From an uncultured Clostridia bacterium (lineage in GTDB: Bacteria > Bacillota > Clostridia > UBA1381): a DNA stretch of 5,954 nt. A model generated the notes under the pieces. The model worked only from the letters and a program-made list of their open reading frames with translations. It was not told the origin of the DNA and ran no database searches. How positions within the stretch are numbered: the first letter of the stretch is position 1; the number at the start of each line of letters is the position of its first letter. The DNA lies in the NCBI GenBank assembly GCA_944391255.1, contig CALXSW010000146.1:1-5954 (forward strand), given 5' to 3'. Of this stretch, positions 1 through 5,711 are shown one piece after another. A program made the translations under genes and the position numbers.

Positions 1-572
1 AGCATTCCGTCTATTCCTGTCCAGCCGCCGTTTCCTACAATATATTTAGCTCCGTCTACAGCCCAGTCAGCTATTTCTGACTTGTCCGAAAAACCATCAA
101 GCACACTTATGTCACAATCCCCAAGCATTTCAGTTTCACCTGATGAATACTTCAGCTCATAAGGCTCAAAACCAAAAACTCTTGACAATACGATATATGT
201 TTCCTGGAATGTTATATTGTTTTCAGGATTGAAATTCCCCTCTGTGTCACCTGCAAAAGCTCCCATTTCAACAGCCTTTGAAACAGCGTCAGCATACCAT
301 GCGTCATTTTCAACATCCTTAAATGTTGTATCTGAATTTTCCCGCGCGCTAAATGCTCTTACTATTATTGTCGCCATCTGCGCTCTTGTAATATTGTCAT
401 ATGGCGCTATGGTCGTTTCATCAACGCCGTTCATAAGACCTACTGACACAGCCTTTTCAAGCGCTTGTCCCATTTCGCCGTCAGGCATGTCCGCAAACTG
501 CGCTGACGCGCTGAATCCCGTACACATCATAGCTGAAACAAAACACGACAATACTTTTAAACTCTTTTTCAT
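1..572 (-). CDS. Secreted SLH-domain (S-layer homology) protein, N-terminal part, cut by window edge
   Basis: The reading frame starts at the ATG at 572..570 and stays open for 190 codons to the left window edge, so the C-terminus is missing. A signal peptide is visible: K2-K3, a hydrophobic core, then an SASA end near residues 21-24, with mature protein from about Q25. SLH repeat 1 spans about residues 25-75 (FADMP at the start, GLMNGV in the middle, ITRAQ near 61-65). SLH repeat 2 spans about 83-135 (FKDVENDAWYADAV, then GNFNPENNITFQE). A third repeat begins near residue 160 (GFSDKSEIADWA). SLH domains bind secondary cell-wall polymers, so the protein should sit on the outer wall; whatever effector region it has lies outside the window. 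AAGGAG sits 9 nt upstream of the start, which decides the start site. The gene immediately follows the AGCS symporter, whose literal frame overlaps its first 92 bases. The SLH assignment is secure; the specific function is unknown. Confidence 0.88.
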   Translation of the reverse strand, partial: MKKSLKVLSCFVSAMMCTGFSASAQFADMPDGEMGQALEKAVSVGLMNGVDETTIAPYDNITRAQMATIIVRAFSARENSDTTFKDVENDAWYADAVSKAVEMGAFAGDTEGNFNPENNITFQETYIVLSRVFGFEPYELKYSSGETEMLGDCDISVLDGFSDKSEIADWAVDGAKYIVGNGGWTGIDGM

Positions 573-1995
573 ATTTTAATACTCCTTTTTTGATTTTTTT
601 TTTTTTTTTTTTATTTTCATCAAAATAATCTTTCGTCAGCTTCACAACTGTGCCTGAAAGCAGGAACAGAGCTACAAGGTTAGGTATAGACATAAGACCG
701 TTAAATGTTTCCGCAATGCTCCAGAGCAATCCGAGATCCACCGTTGCGCCAAGTATCGCCACGAGAGAATACACCACCATAAACGGCTTTATGACCTTTT
801 CATTAAACAAAAATTCTATACATCTCGCGCCATACAATCCCCAACCGATGATGGTCGAAAAAGCAAAGCAGCAAAGCGCTACAGCTGTAAACAACGATAT
901 CCAGTTTCCGTATGTAGAAGTGAAACCTGTTATTGTCAGCTCCGCACCGGCATCCGCGCCGTAATTTATGCTTACACCACTGCAAAGAATAACAAGAGCT
1001 GTCAGCGTACATATAACTATAGTGTCTGCAAACACCTCGAATATACCAAACATACCCTGCTTAACAGGCTTTTTTGTATCAGAGCACGCATGAGCTATAG
1101 AGCCTGTACCGAGTCCGGCCTCGTTTGAAAATATACCTCTTGCTATACCCTTTTTAAGGCTCAGGAAAAAGCTTCCTACTATACCGCCTGTTATAGCGCC
1201 AGGATCAAACGCGCCCAAAACAATAGATTTGAATACCGCCGGTATGCTTGTTATATTTATAAACACAACACCCAACGCTAATACAACATAAAAAAGTGCC
1301 ATAAACGGAACGAGCTTTTCCGTAACATTTCCGATACGCTTTATTCCGCCAAGTAATATAAGACCTACAATAAAAGCTATAAATATACCCAGACAGAGAT
1401 TAAACACTCCTTTAGAACCTTCATCCAAAACATTGAATGTAACGAGCGCAGAGTTTATAGCTGTGGTTATCGTATTCACCTGCGTAGCGTTTCCCGTTCC
1501 AAACACCGTAAGAACGCCAAACGCCGCGTAGACAAACGCGAGCCAATGCCATTTCTTCGAAAGACCGTTCTTTATATAATACATCGGACCGCCAACCCAG
1601 TCACCGTGCTTATTCTTTTCCCTGAAATGGACAGCGAGAGTGACTTCCGAAAACTTTGTGCACATTCCAAGCAATGCCGAAACCCACATCCAGAATACCG
1701 CGCCAGGCCCTCCAAGCGCTATAGCGCCCGCGACTCCGGCTATATTTCCTGTTCCCACAGTCGCCGCAAGTGCCGTACATACTGACTGAAATGGAGTCAT
1801 CGCCCCGTCTTCAGCGTCTTTTTTCTTGAATATCTTACTTACAGTTGAATTGATCGCATATCCAAATTTCCTTATCTGAATAAACCTTGTTCTCACCGTC
1901 AGAAGCAATCCGACGCCTAAAATACATATCATTGCCGGTACTCCCCAGATAAAACTGTTGACTACCGAATTTATTGAAGCAATATGCTCTACCAT
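481..1995 (-). CDS. AGCS-family sodium:alanine (amino acid) symporter, 3' end uncertain at A19 tract
   Basis: An integral membrane transporter of the alanine or glycine:cation symporter (AGCS) family, which imports small neutral amino acids together with Na+ (or H+). Family hallmarks seen are ALAATVGTGNIAGVAGAIALGG at about 76-97 (GTGNI at 81-85), GGPMYYI at 135-141, and GIARGIFSNEAGLGTGSIAHA at about 283-303. Many hydrophobic helices run from about residue 14 to 453. The start ATG has AAAGGAG six bases upstream. The natural family end should be near LTKDYFDEN, residues 453-461. Here the frame enters the A19 tract and runs on as KKKKKKIKKGVLKYEKEF to residue 504, ending inside the SLH gene in a different frame. 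Those last 36 or so residues look non-native. If the true tract is 18 A, the stop is TAA at 578..576; if 20 A, the stop is TGA overlapping the SLH ATG. Family assignment is very secure; substrate (alanine, glycine or glutamine) cannot be fixed from sequence. Confidence 0.9.
   Translation of the reverse strand: MVEHIASINSVVNSFIWGVPAMICILGVGLLLTVRTRFIQIRKFGYAINSTVSKIFKKKDAEDGAMTPFQSVCTALAATVGTGNIAGVAGAIALGGPGAVFWMWVSALLGMCTKFSEVTLAVHFREKNKHGDWVGGPMYYIKNGLSKKWHWLAFVYAAFGVLTVFGTGNATQVNTITTAINSALVTFNVLDEGSKGVFNLCLGIFIAFIVGLILLGGIKRIGNVTEKLVPFMALFYVVLALGVVFINITSIPAVFKSIVLGAFDPGAITGGIVGSFFLSLKKGIARGIFSNEAGLGTGSIAHACSDTKKPVKQGMFGIFEVFADTIVICTLTALVILCSGVSINYGADAGAELTITGFTSTYGNWISLFTAVALCCFAFSTIIGWGLYGARCIEFLFNEKVIKPFMVVYSLVAILGATVDLGLLWSIAETFNGLMSIPNLVALFLLSGTVVKLTKDYFDENKKKKKKIKKGVLKYEKEFKSIVVFCFSYDVYGIQRVSAVCGHA
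582..587 (-). promoter_or_regulatory. Ribosome binding site of the SLH gene
   Basis: AAGGAG on the minus strand, 9 nt before the ATG at 572..570. It lies inside the literal reading frame of the upstream symporter, just beyond the A19 tract, so the symporter end and the SLH start are physically interlocked. Confidence 0.75.
594..612 (-). repeat. 19-base homopolymer (A19 on the coding strand) at the symporter 3' end
   Basis: There are nineteen consecutive T on the plus strand, giving A19 on the transcribed genes' coding strand, right after the codon for N461 of the symporter. It encodes six lysines plus the first base of the next codon. It is followed by TC and six more A before the SLH ribosome binding site. 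Such a tract is prone to polymerase slippage in vivo and to length errors in sequencing or assembly, and its length sets where the symporter stops. It is not a terminator U-tract for the minus-strand genes: the transcript carries A here, and I see no stem before it. Confidence 0.95.
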
Positions 1996-2001
1996 CTTTT
2001 T

Positions 2002-2008
2002 CTCCTTT
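2002..2008 (-). promoter_or_regulatory. Ribosome binding site of the symporter gene
   Basis: AAAGGAG on the minus strand with a 6-nt spacer to the ATG at 1995..1993. It supports this start, which gives a family-typical N-terminus leading straight into the first membrane helix. Confidence 0.7.
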
Positions 2009-2016
2009 GTTTTAAG

Positions 2017-2042
2017 TTTATTTAATTTGATTTATTTAATTT
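2017..2042. repeat. Two tandem copies of a 12-bp AT-only repeat
   Basis: TTTATTTAATTT occurs at 2017-2028 and again at 2031-2042, separated by two bases, in the 54-bp gap between the pseudouridine synthase stop and the symporter start. The gap has no convincing -35/-10 pair and no terminator stem, so the symporter may be read through from upstream. The repeat could be simple low-complexity spacer DNA; a role is not shown. Confidence 0.5.
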
Positions 2043-2049
2043 AAAGTTT

Positions 2050-2775
2050 TTATTTCTTCTTATCAAAATAACTTATCTCGCTTGATGTAAGATATCTCCA
2101 CCTTCCTTCAGGCAGATTTCCAAGCTCTACTATGCCTATGCTCTCACGTTTAAGCGCCTTTACCGGATTTCCTACCGCTTCAAACATTCGCCTTACCTGC
2201 CTGTTTCTTCCCTCATGTATAGTTATTTCAACAAGAGTCATATTGTTTTCGATCTCAAGTATCTCACATTCCGCCGGCGCTGTCTTTCGTCCGTCAAGAT
2301 AGATACCGCGCCTTATTTTATTAAGACTGTTTATTGTCAAAACACCTTTAAGCACCGCGTAATATTTCTTTGATGACTCAAATTTCGGATGTGTTACCTT
2401 GTTTGCCCAATCACCGTCATTTGTCATGAGCAAAAGTCCCTCTGTCTCATAATCAAGTCTTCCCACCGGGAATACTCTTGTATGGATCTCTCTCTTTACA
2501 AGATCCATGACCGTAGGACGGTCAAACTGATCCTTTACCGTTGTAACATATCCGACTGGCTTATTGAGAGCTATATATATCTTCTTATCCTTTATTTTTA
2601 AAACAACACCGTCAAGCTCGACAGTATCACAGCCTATTTCGACTTTAACGCCCTGCTCTCTTATAAGCTCTCCGTTTACCTTTACTCTTCCTTCTTCTAT
2701 AAGCTGCTCCGCGCCTCTTCTTGACGCGGCACCGCTCATTGCTATATATTTCTGTAATCTTACTATATCGCCCAT
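2050..2775 (-). CDS. rluB: RsuA/RluB-family rRNA pseudouridine synthase
   Basis: A cytoplasmic enzyme that isomerises a specific uridine in ribosomal RNA to pseudouridine; RluB-type members act on helix 89 of 23S rRNA. An S4 RNA-binding domain lies at about residues 5-52 (LQKYIAMSGAASRRGAEQLI, then GRVKVNG). The catalytic domain follows, with NKPVGY at 71-76, the active-site GRLD at 105-108 (D108 the presumed catalytic aspartate), GLLLMTNDG at 113-121, and the C-terminal EGRNRQVRRM at 188-197. The 241-aa length is normal for the family. AAGGG lies 8 nt upstream of the ATG. It starts 49 bp after the carboxypeptidase stop with no terminator between, so co-transcription is likely; dac and rluB are also near neighbours in Bacillus subtilis, where spmA and spmB lie between them. 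RluB rather than RsuA is inferred from family resemblance and context. Confidence 0.92.
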   Translation of the reverse strand: MGDIVRLQKYIAMSGAASRRGAEQLIEEGRVKVNGELIREQGVKVEIGCDTVELDGVVLKIKDKKIYIALNKPVGYVTTVKDQFDRPTVMDLVKREIHTRVFPVGRLDYETEGLLLMTNDGDWANKVTHPKFESSKKYYAVLKGVLTINSLNKIRRGIYLDGRKTAPAECEILEIENNMTLVEITIHEGRNRQVRRMFEAVGNPVKALKRESIGIVELGNLPEGRWRYLTSSEISYFDKKK

Positions 2776-2783
2776 TTTATTTT

Positions 2784-2788
2784 CCCTT
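2784..2788 (-). promoter_or_regulatory. Ribosome binding site of the pseudouridine synthase gene
   Basis: AAGGG on the minus strand, 8 nt before the ATG at 2775..2773. It is a moderate Shine-Dalgarno match, and the S4 domain begins a few residues into the protein, so this start fits. Confidence 0.55.
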
Positions 2789-2824
2789 CGTTTTTTTATT
2801 TCCGTATTTTATGTGCATCACCCG

Positions 2825-3967
2825 TTATTTTATCACATTTCTTATCAGTCTTGCAAGCGCGGAAAAGAAACACGGCTTAATTTTGTATCCCTGATCAAAA
2901 TACAGATCATTTTTTGCTGCTATATCTACATTTCCGACAAATTCATCACCACAGTATACTCCTATCTCCCCTACCTTTTCTCCGGCATTTAAAGGAGCTG
3001 AGATCTCGTCTGCAAGCTTTATATCAAGCGTTACATCGCGTTTATCATAGCCCTCTACAGGTATACTCATCCCTTCCTTAGCTATAAGCTCCGTTTCATT
3101 TGAACCAGAAACAAGGTGCTTTATGCATTCGCCGGCCTTTACTGCTGTTATGTATCTTGTGCGGCTGAATCCATAATCGAGCATTTCTTTATGCTCTGCC
3201 CAGTCGTTTGAACAGTTAAGCGTTACGGCAACATATTTTGCTCCGTCACGCTGCGCCGCGCTGACCAGACAGCGCCCGGACTTCTCCGTATAACCAGTCT
3301 TAACGCCTATGCACCCATCATACTCCCGCAAAAGTCTATTGTGATTCTCATAATCTATTTTATATACATCACCTGACTGACGAGTCAATGAAGCTTTATA
3401 ACTCTTTGTAGATACTATCTCTATAAACTTCTTATTTTTTAAAGCATAGCATGTTATTTTCGCCAGATCTTTAGCTGTCGTATAGTGACCTTCTTCATCA
3501 AGTCCGTTAGGATTTTTAAAAGATGTATTTTCAGCACCTATTTTTTTTGCAGTCTCGTTCATCTTTTTTGCAAACTCTTCCGTTGATCCGCTTATATGCT
3601 CCGCTACAGCCACAGCCGCATCGTTTCCGGAATTAAGCATAAGTCCGTAAAGCAGATCTTTCATCGTCATCACTGAATTTTCTTCGATATACGCCGATGA
3701 TCCCTCCTGGGATGCCGCATTATGCGATATCTTTACTTTTTCATTCATTTTTGAGTTTTCAAGTGCGACGATCAATGTCATTATCTTTGTTGTGCTCGCC
3801 ATTGTCATTATCTTATCGCTGTTTTTTTCGAACACAACTTCGCCTGTCACTGCATTCATAAGACATGCCGCTCCCGCTGACTCCGCATACGCATAAGCGT
3901 TAATGCCCGGAATAAACAGCGAGACGATCAAAATAAATAAAAAAAAACTTTTCAATATATCCACCAC
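2825..3967 (-). CDS. Secreted D-alanyl-D-alanine carboxypeptidase (low-molecular-weight PBP, peptidase S11)
   Basis: It removes the terminal D-alanine from peptidoglycan pentapeptides outside the membrane, limiting cross-linking. The signal peptide covers about residues 1-28 (hydrophobic FFLFILIVSLF, then AYAYA). All three penicillin-binding active-site motifs are present: S58-T-T-K61 (S58 nucleophile), S113-G-N115 and K223-T-G225, the last followed by YTEKSGRCLVSAA. A PBP5-like C-terminal beta domain spans roughly 273-363, and the last 15 or so residues (CFFSALARLIRNVIK) could form an amphipathic membrane anchor, typical of DacA/DacF proteins. Length of 380 aa is normal. The start is ambiguous: GTG at 3967 and the next GTG are in frame, but a TTG at 3955..3953 has GGTGGTGG five bases upstream and would give a cleaner signal peptide beginning MKSFF. 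The gene has its own promoter and probably leads an operon with the pseudouridine synthase. Which dac paralogue it is cannot be told. Confidence 0.93.
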   Translation of the reverse strand: MVDILKSFFLFILIVSLFIPGINAYAYAESAGAACLMNAVTGEVVFEKNSDKIMTMASTTKIMTLIVALENSKMNEKVKISHNAASQEGSSAYIEENSVMTMKDLLYGLMLNSGNDAAVAVAEHISGSTEEFAKKMNETAKKIGAENTSFKNPNGLDEEGHYTTAKDLAKITCYALKNKKFIEIVSTKSYKASLTRQSGDVYKIDYENHNRLLREYDGCIGVKTGYTEKSGRCLVSAAQRDGAKYVAVTLNCSNDWAEHKEMLDYGFSRTRYITAVKAGECIKHLVSGSNETELIAKEGMSIPVEGYDKRDVTLDIKLADEISAPLNAGEKVGEIGVYCGDEFVGNVDIAAKNDLYFDQGYKIKPCFFSALARLIRNVIK

Positions 3968-3994
3968 CGATTTAAATAAGGTCGATCAATATAT

Positions 3995-4023
3995 ATTATA
4001 CACTAAAATCGCGCGATATGCAA
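3995..4023 (-). promoter_or_regulatory. Sigma-A-type promoter of the carboxypeptidase gene
   Basis: On the minus strand, TTGCAT (4023..4018) and a perfect TATAAT (4000..3995) are separated by exactly 17 bp. The -10 is a full match and the -35 is half-matching. Transcription would start near 3988, giving a leader of about 20 nt before the GTG. It lies just downstream of the hydrogenase terminator, as expected for a new transcription unit. Confidence 0.65.
4008..4017. promoter_or_regulatory. 10-bp perfect palindrome inside the promoter spacer (candidate operator)
   Basis: ATCGCGCGAT is self-complementary and fills the upstream half of the 17-bp spacer between the -35 and -10 elements. A run of six G/C bases stands out in otherwise AT-rich intergenic DNA. 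Position would suit a repressor or a MerR-like activator site, but no regulator is visible here and chance is possible. Confidence 0.3.
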
Positions 4024-4043
4024 GGTAAATATTGAGTTTATAT

Positions 4044-4063
4044 AATATTTTCGTACAAATATT
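4044..4063. repeat. Interrupted palindrome, 7-bp arms
   Basis: AATATTT at 4044-4050 and AAATATT at 4057-4063 form a perfect inverted repeat around a 6-base TCGTAC core. It sits about 20 bp upstream of the carboxypeptidase -35 element, where activator or repressor sites are common. The arms are AT-only in AT-rich DNA, so significance is modest. Confidence 0.3.
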
Positions 4064-4078
4064 CACTAAATTACGCAT

Positions 4079-4112
4079 AAAAAGCAGGCAAACAAATGTA
4101 TGCCCGCTTTTT
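4079..4112 (-). terminator. Intrinsic terminator after the hydrogenase gene
   Basis: The two 12-base arms at 4112..4101 and 4090..4079 pair as AAAAAGCGGGCA with TGCCTGCTTTTT around a 10-base loop, with a single G-U wobble. The last five bases form the U-tract. It lies 12 bp after the hydrogenase stop. The plus strand can form a similar stem (one A-C mismatch) followed by TTTTT, so it may work in both directions, although no plus-strand gene ends here. Confidence 0.85.
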
Positions 4113-4124
4113 ACTCTGTCTTTT

Positions 4125-5630
4125 TTACGGGAGATCTATCTCCTCAAGATCCTTTGCCGGTATTTTCTTAGTTGAATCGCTCACGAACTTCTTTACCGCC
4201 TGTGTGGCCTGCGCTATAGGTATATTTGTTCCGGCTCCGGCAACACATCCGCCCGGGCATGCCATACCCTCGATGAGGCAGCCCTGTTTCTTTCCTGCTT
4301 TTGCAAGCATCAAAATCTTCTGACAATCCGCTAATCCTTCCGCATGCTCAATTTTGACCTCTACATCAGGATAGTACTCGTTTATGCATTTTTCTATAGC
4401 TGTAGCGACTCCTGTTGATACAGCATAGCCTCTTCCGGCACCTGTAGCGTCATGAACAGGCTCTTCCTTATCAAAAGTAGAAAGATCTATGCCCTTCGCC
4501 TCAAACATCGCCGCCAGTTCCTCAAATGTGATTACAAAATCGACATCGCTTCTTACCGTTCTTCTTGACGCCTCAAGCTTCTTTGACGCGCATGGACCTA
4601 TAAAAACAACTCTCGCTTCAGGTCTCTTCTGTTTTATACTTCTCGCTGTAGCGACCATAGGCGTGAGCGCGTTTGAAACAGTTTCCGCCATTTCCTCAGA
4701 CAAAACGCGCTTAGCAAGCACTGACCACGACGGGCAGCATGATGTCAAAAGGAACGGCAGCTCGCCTGTTTTTACTTTGTCGACATAGTGGTGCGCCTCT
4801 GTTATAGCGCCTATATCAGCGCCGAGCGCCACCTCATAGACTTCCTTGAAACCAAGTTCAAGTAACGCCGCCTTTATTTTCCATAATCTTACATCTTTTC
4901 CAAACTGACCTATAACTGCCGGCGCAACTGAAGCGACAATGTAATCACCCTTCTTTATAGCCTGTATCAGCTGGAATATCTGAGACTTGTCCGCGATAGC
5001 TCCGAAAGGACAGCTTACCATGCACTGACCGCATGACACACATTTTTCATTATTTATCTTTGCTCTGCCATGCTCATCGCTCTCAATCGCGTTTACTCCG
5101 CATACGACCGTACATGGACGAACCTTTTTAGCAATAGCGTCATACGGACATACAGCCTTACATTTTCCGCATTTAATACATTTTTCTTTATCTATATGCG
5201 ATTTTCCGTTTACCATCGAAACAGCATTTTTCGGACATACAGAAACACACGGATGAGCTACGCAGCCATGGCACTGATCTGATACCTCATATACGTTATG
5301 CTCACACATATCGCATGCTGACGGTATTACCTGCATCAGCGGCGGCTCATAATATTTATCTGAAATATTGCTGACACTGAGACCGCTTGTTACATGCACG
5401 GGCTTATCCTCCGGTCTTAACGACAATCCCATCGCAAGACGGACGCGCTCGGCCGCTATGGCTCTCTCTCTGTAAATACTTTCTCTGTATAAAGGCACAT
5501 CACCCGGCGTTATTTTATACGGTATAGCCTCTATATCATCGTTTATATTTTTCGATTCAAATGCTACCTTCGCTACCTCTCTGAATACAGTGCGTCGTAT
5601 TCTTGTAATAGGTGTTTCAATACCTCTCAT
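4125..5630 (-). CDS. Monomeric [FeFe] hydrogenase, group-B-like, with four predicted Fe-S cluster sites
   Basis: A cytoplasmic iron-only hydrogenase that should interconvert protons and H2 with electrons from ferredoxin; in fermenters it usually disposes of reductant as H2. An N-terminal region of about 100 residues lacks the plant-type [2Fe-2S] domain of classical HydA. A cysteine-rich block then holds C120-X2-C123-X4-C128-X3-C132, C151-X2-C154-X2-C157-X3-C161 and C197-X2-C200-X2-C203-X3-C207, plus two pairs, C106/C109 and C173/C177, that could share a fourth cluster. H-cluster motifs are TSCCPSW at 296-302 (C298 the likely proton-transfer cysteine, C299 a ligand), IGPCASKK at 344-351 (C347) and EGMACPGGCVAGAG at 454-467 (C458, C462). 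The IGPC and GAG forms differ from the usual MPC and GGGQP and fit group B. Start: GGAG lies 8 nt upstream of the ATG. No hydEFG maturases or bifurcating NAD(P)H partner subunits are in the window. Hydrogenase identity is very secure; subgroup is good but not proven. Confidence 0.93.
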   Translation of the reverse strand: MRGIETPITRIRRTVFREVAKVAFESKNINDDIEAIPYKITPGDVPLYRESIYRERAIAAERVRLAMGLSLRPEDKPVHVTSGLSVSNISDKYYEPPLMQVIPSACDMCEHNVYEVSDQCHGCVAHPCVSVCPKNAVSMVNGKSHIDKEKCIKCGKCKAVCPYDAIAKKVRPCTVVCGVNAIESDEHGRAKINNEKCVSCGQCMVSCPFGAIADKSQIFQLIQAIKKGDYIVASVAPAVIGQFGKDVRLWKIKAALLELGFKEVYEVALGADIGAITEAHHYVDKVKTGELPFLLTSCCPSWSVLAKRVLSEEMAETVSNALTPMVATARSIKQKRPEARVVFIGPCASKKLEASRRTVRSDVDFVITFEELAAMFEAKGIDLSTFDKEEPVHDATGAGRGYAVSTGVATAIEKCINEYYPDVEVKIEHAEGLADCQKILMLAKAGKKQGCLIEGMACPGGCVAGAGTNIPIAQATQAVKKFVSDSTKKIPAKDLEEIDLP

Positions 5631-5636
5631 TGTATC

Positions 5637-5642
5637 ATCTCC
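5637..5642 (-). promoter_or_regulatory. Ribosome binding site of the hydrogenase gene
   Basis: GGAGAT on the minus strand; GGAG ends 8 nt before the ATG at 5630..5628. It fixes the start used for the 501-aa protein. Confidence 0.65.
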
Positions 5643-5680
5643 ATTCTGAAAATAAAATTTGTTATATTTTAATTTTAGAC

Positions 5681-5696
5681 AATATTATATAATATT
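5681..5696. promoter_or_regulatory. 16-bp AT-only perfect palindrome with a -10-like box upstream of the hydrogenase
   Basis: AATATTATATAATATT is self-complementary and contains TATAAT on the minus strand (5689..5684), about 55 bp before the hydrogenase start. No matching -35 at 16-18 bp is visible, so the promoter call is weak. A TTGTCT (5682..5677) is present but has no -10 at proper spacing. The 81-bp gap shows no terminator stem, so read-through from the CAP gene is also possible. Confidence 0.3.
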
Positions 5697-5703
5697 ATCC
5701 ACA
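5695..5703 (+). promoter_or_regulatory. Perfect DnaA-box sequence with a near-copy 17 bp away
   Basis: TTATCCACA matches the classical DnaA box exactly. A second copy, TTATCCACC at 5712-5720 in the same orientation, matches 8 of 9 but encodes the Gly-Gly-stop end of the CAP gene on the other strand. The perfect copy adjoins the AT-only palindrome upstream of the hydrogenase. DnaA also acts as a transcription factor, so regulation is conceivable; a chance match is also plausible. Confidence 0.3.
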
Positions 5704-5711
5704 TATTTTCC

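Noticed and set aside
217..579. Open plus-strand frame of 120 codons near the left edge
   Set aside because: It lies opposite the SLH gene, whose minus-strand frame shows a signal peptide, SLH repeats and a good ribosome binding site; the plus-strand translation shows no recognisable domain.
594..617. T-rich run as a plus-strand terminator tail
   Set aside because: No GC-rich stem precedes the T run on the plus strand, and there is no plus-strand gene for it to end.
2564..2992. Plus-strand open frame of 142 codons
   Set aside because: It spans the ends of two well-supported minus-strand genes and the gap between them, and its translation is a low-information hydrophobic sequence.
4489..4788. 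Plus-strand open frame of 99 codons
   Set aside because: It is antisense to the H-cluster-coding part of the hydrogenase, with no domain resemblance, so it is a shadow frame.
5070..5282. Separate small ferredoxin gene in the cysteine-rich segment
   Set aside because: The cysteine motifs are in the same uninterrupted frame as the hydrogenase H-cluster domain, which is the normal fused architecture.
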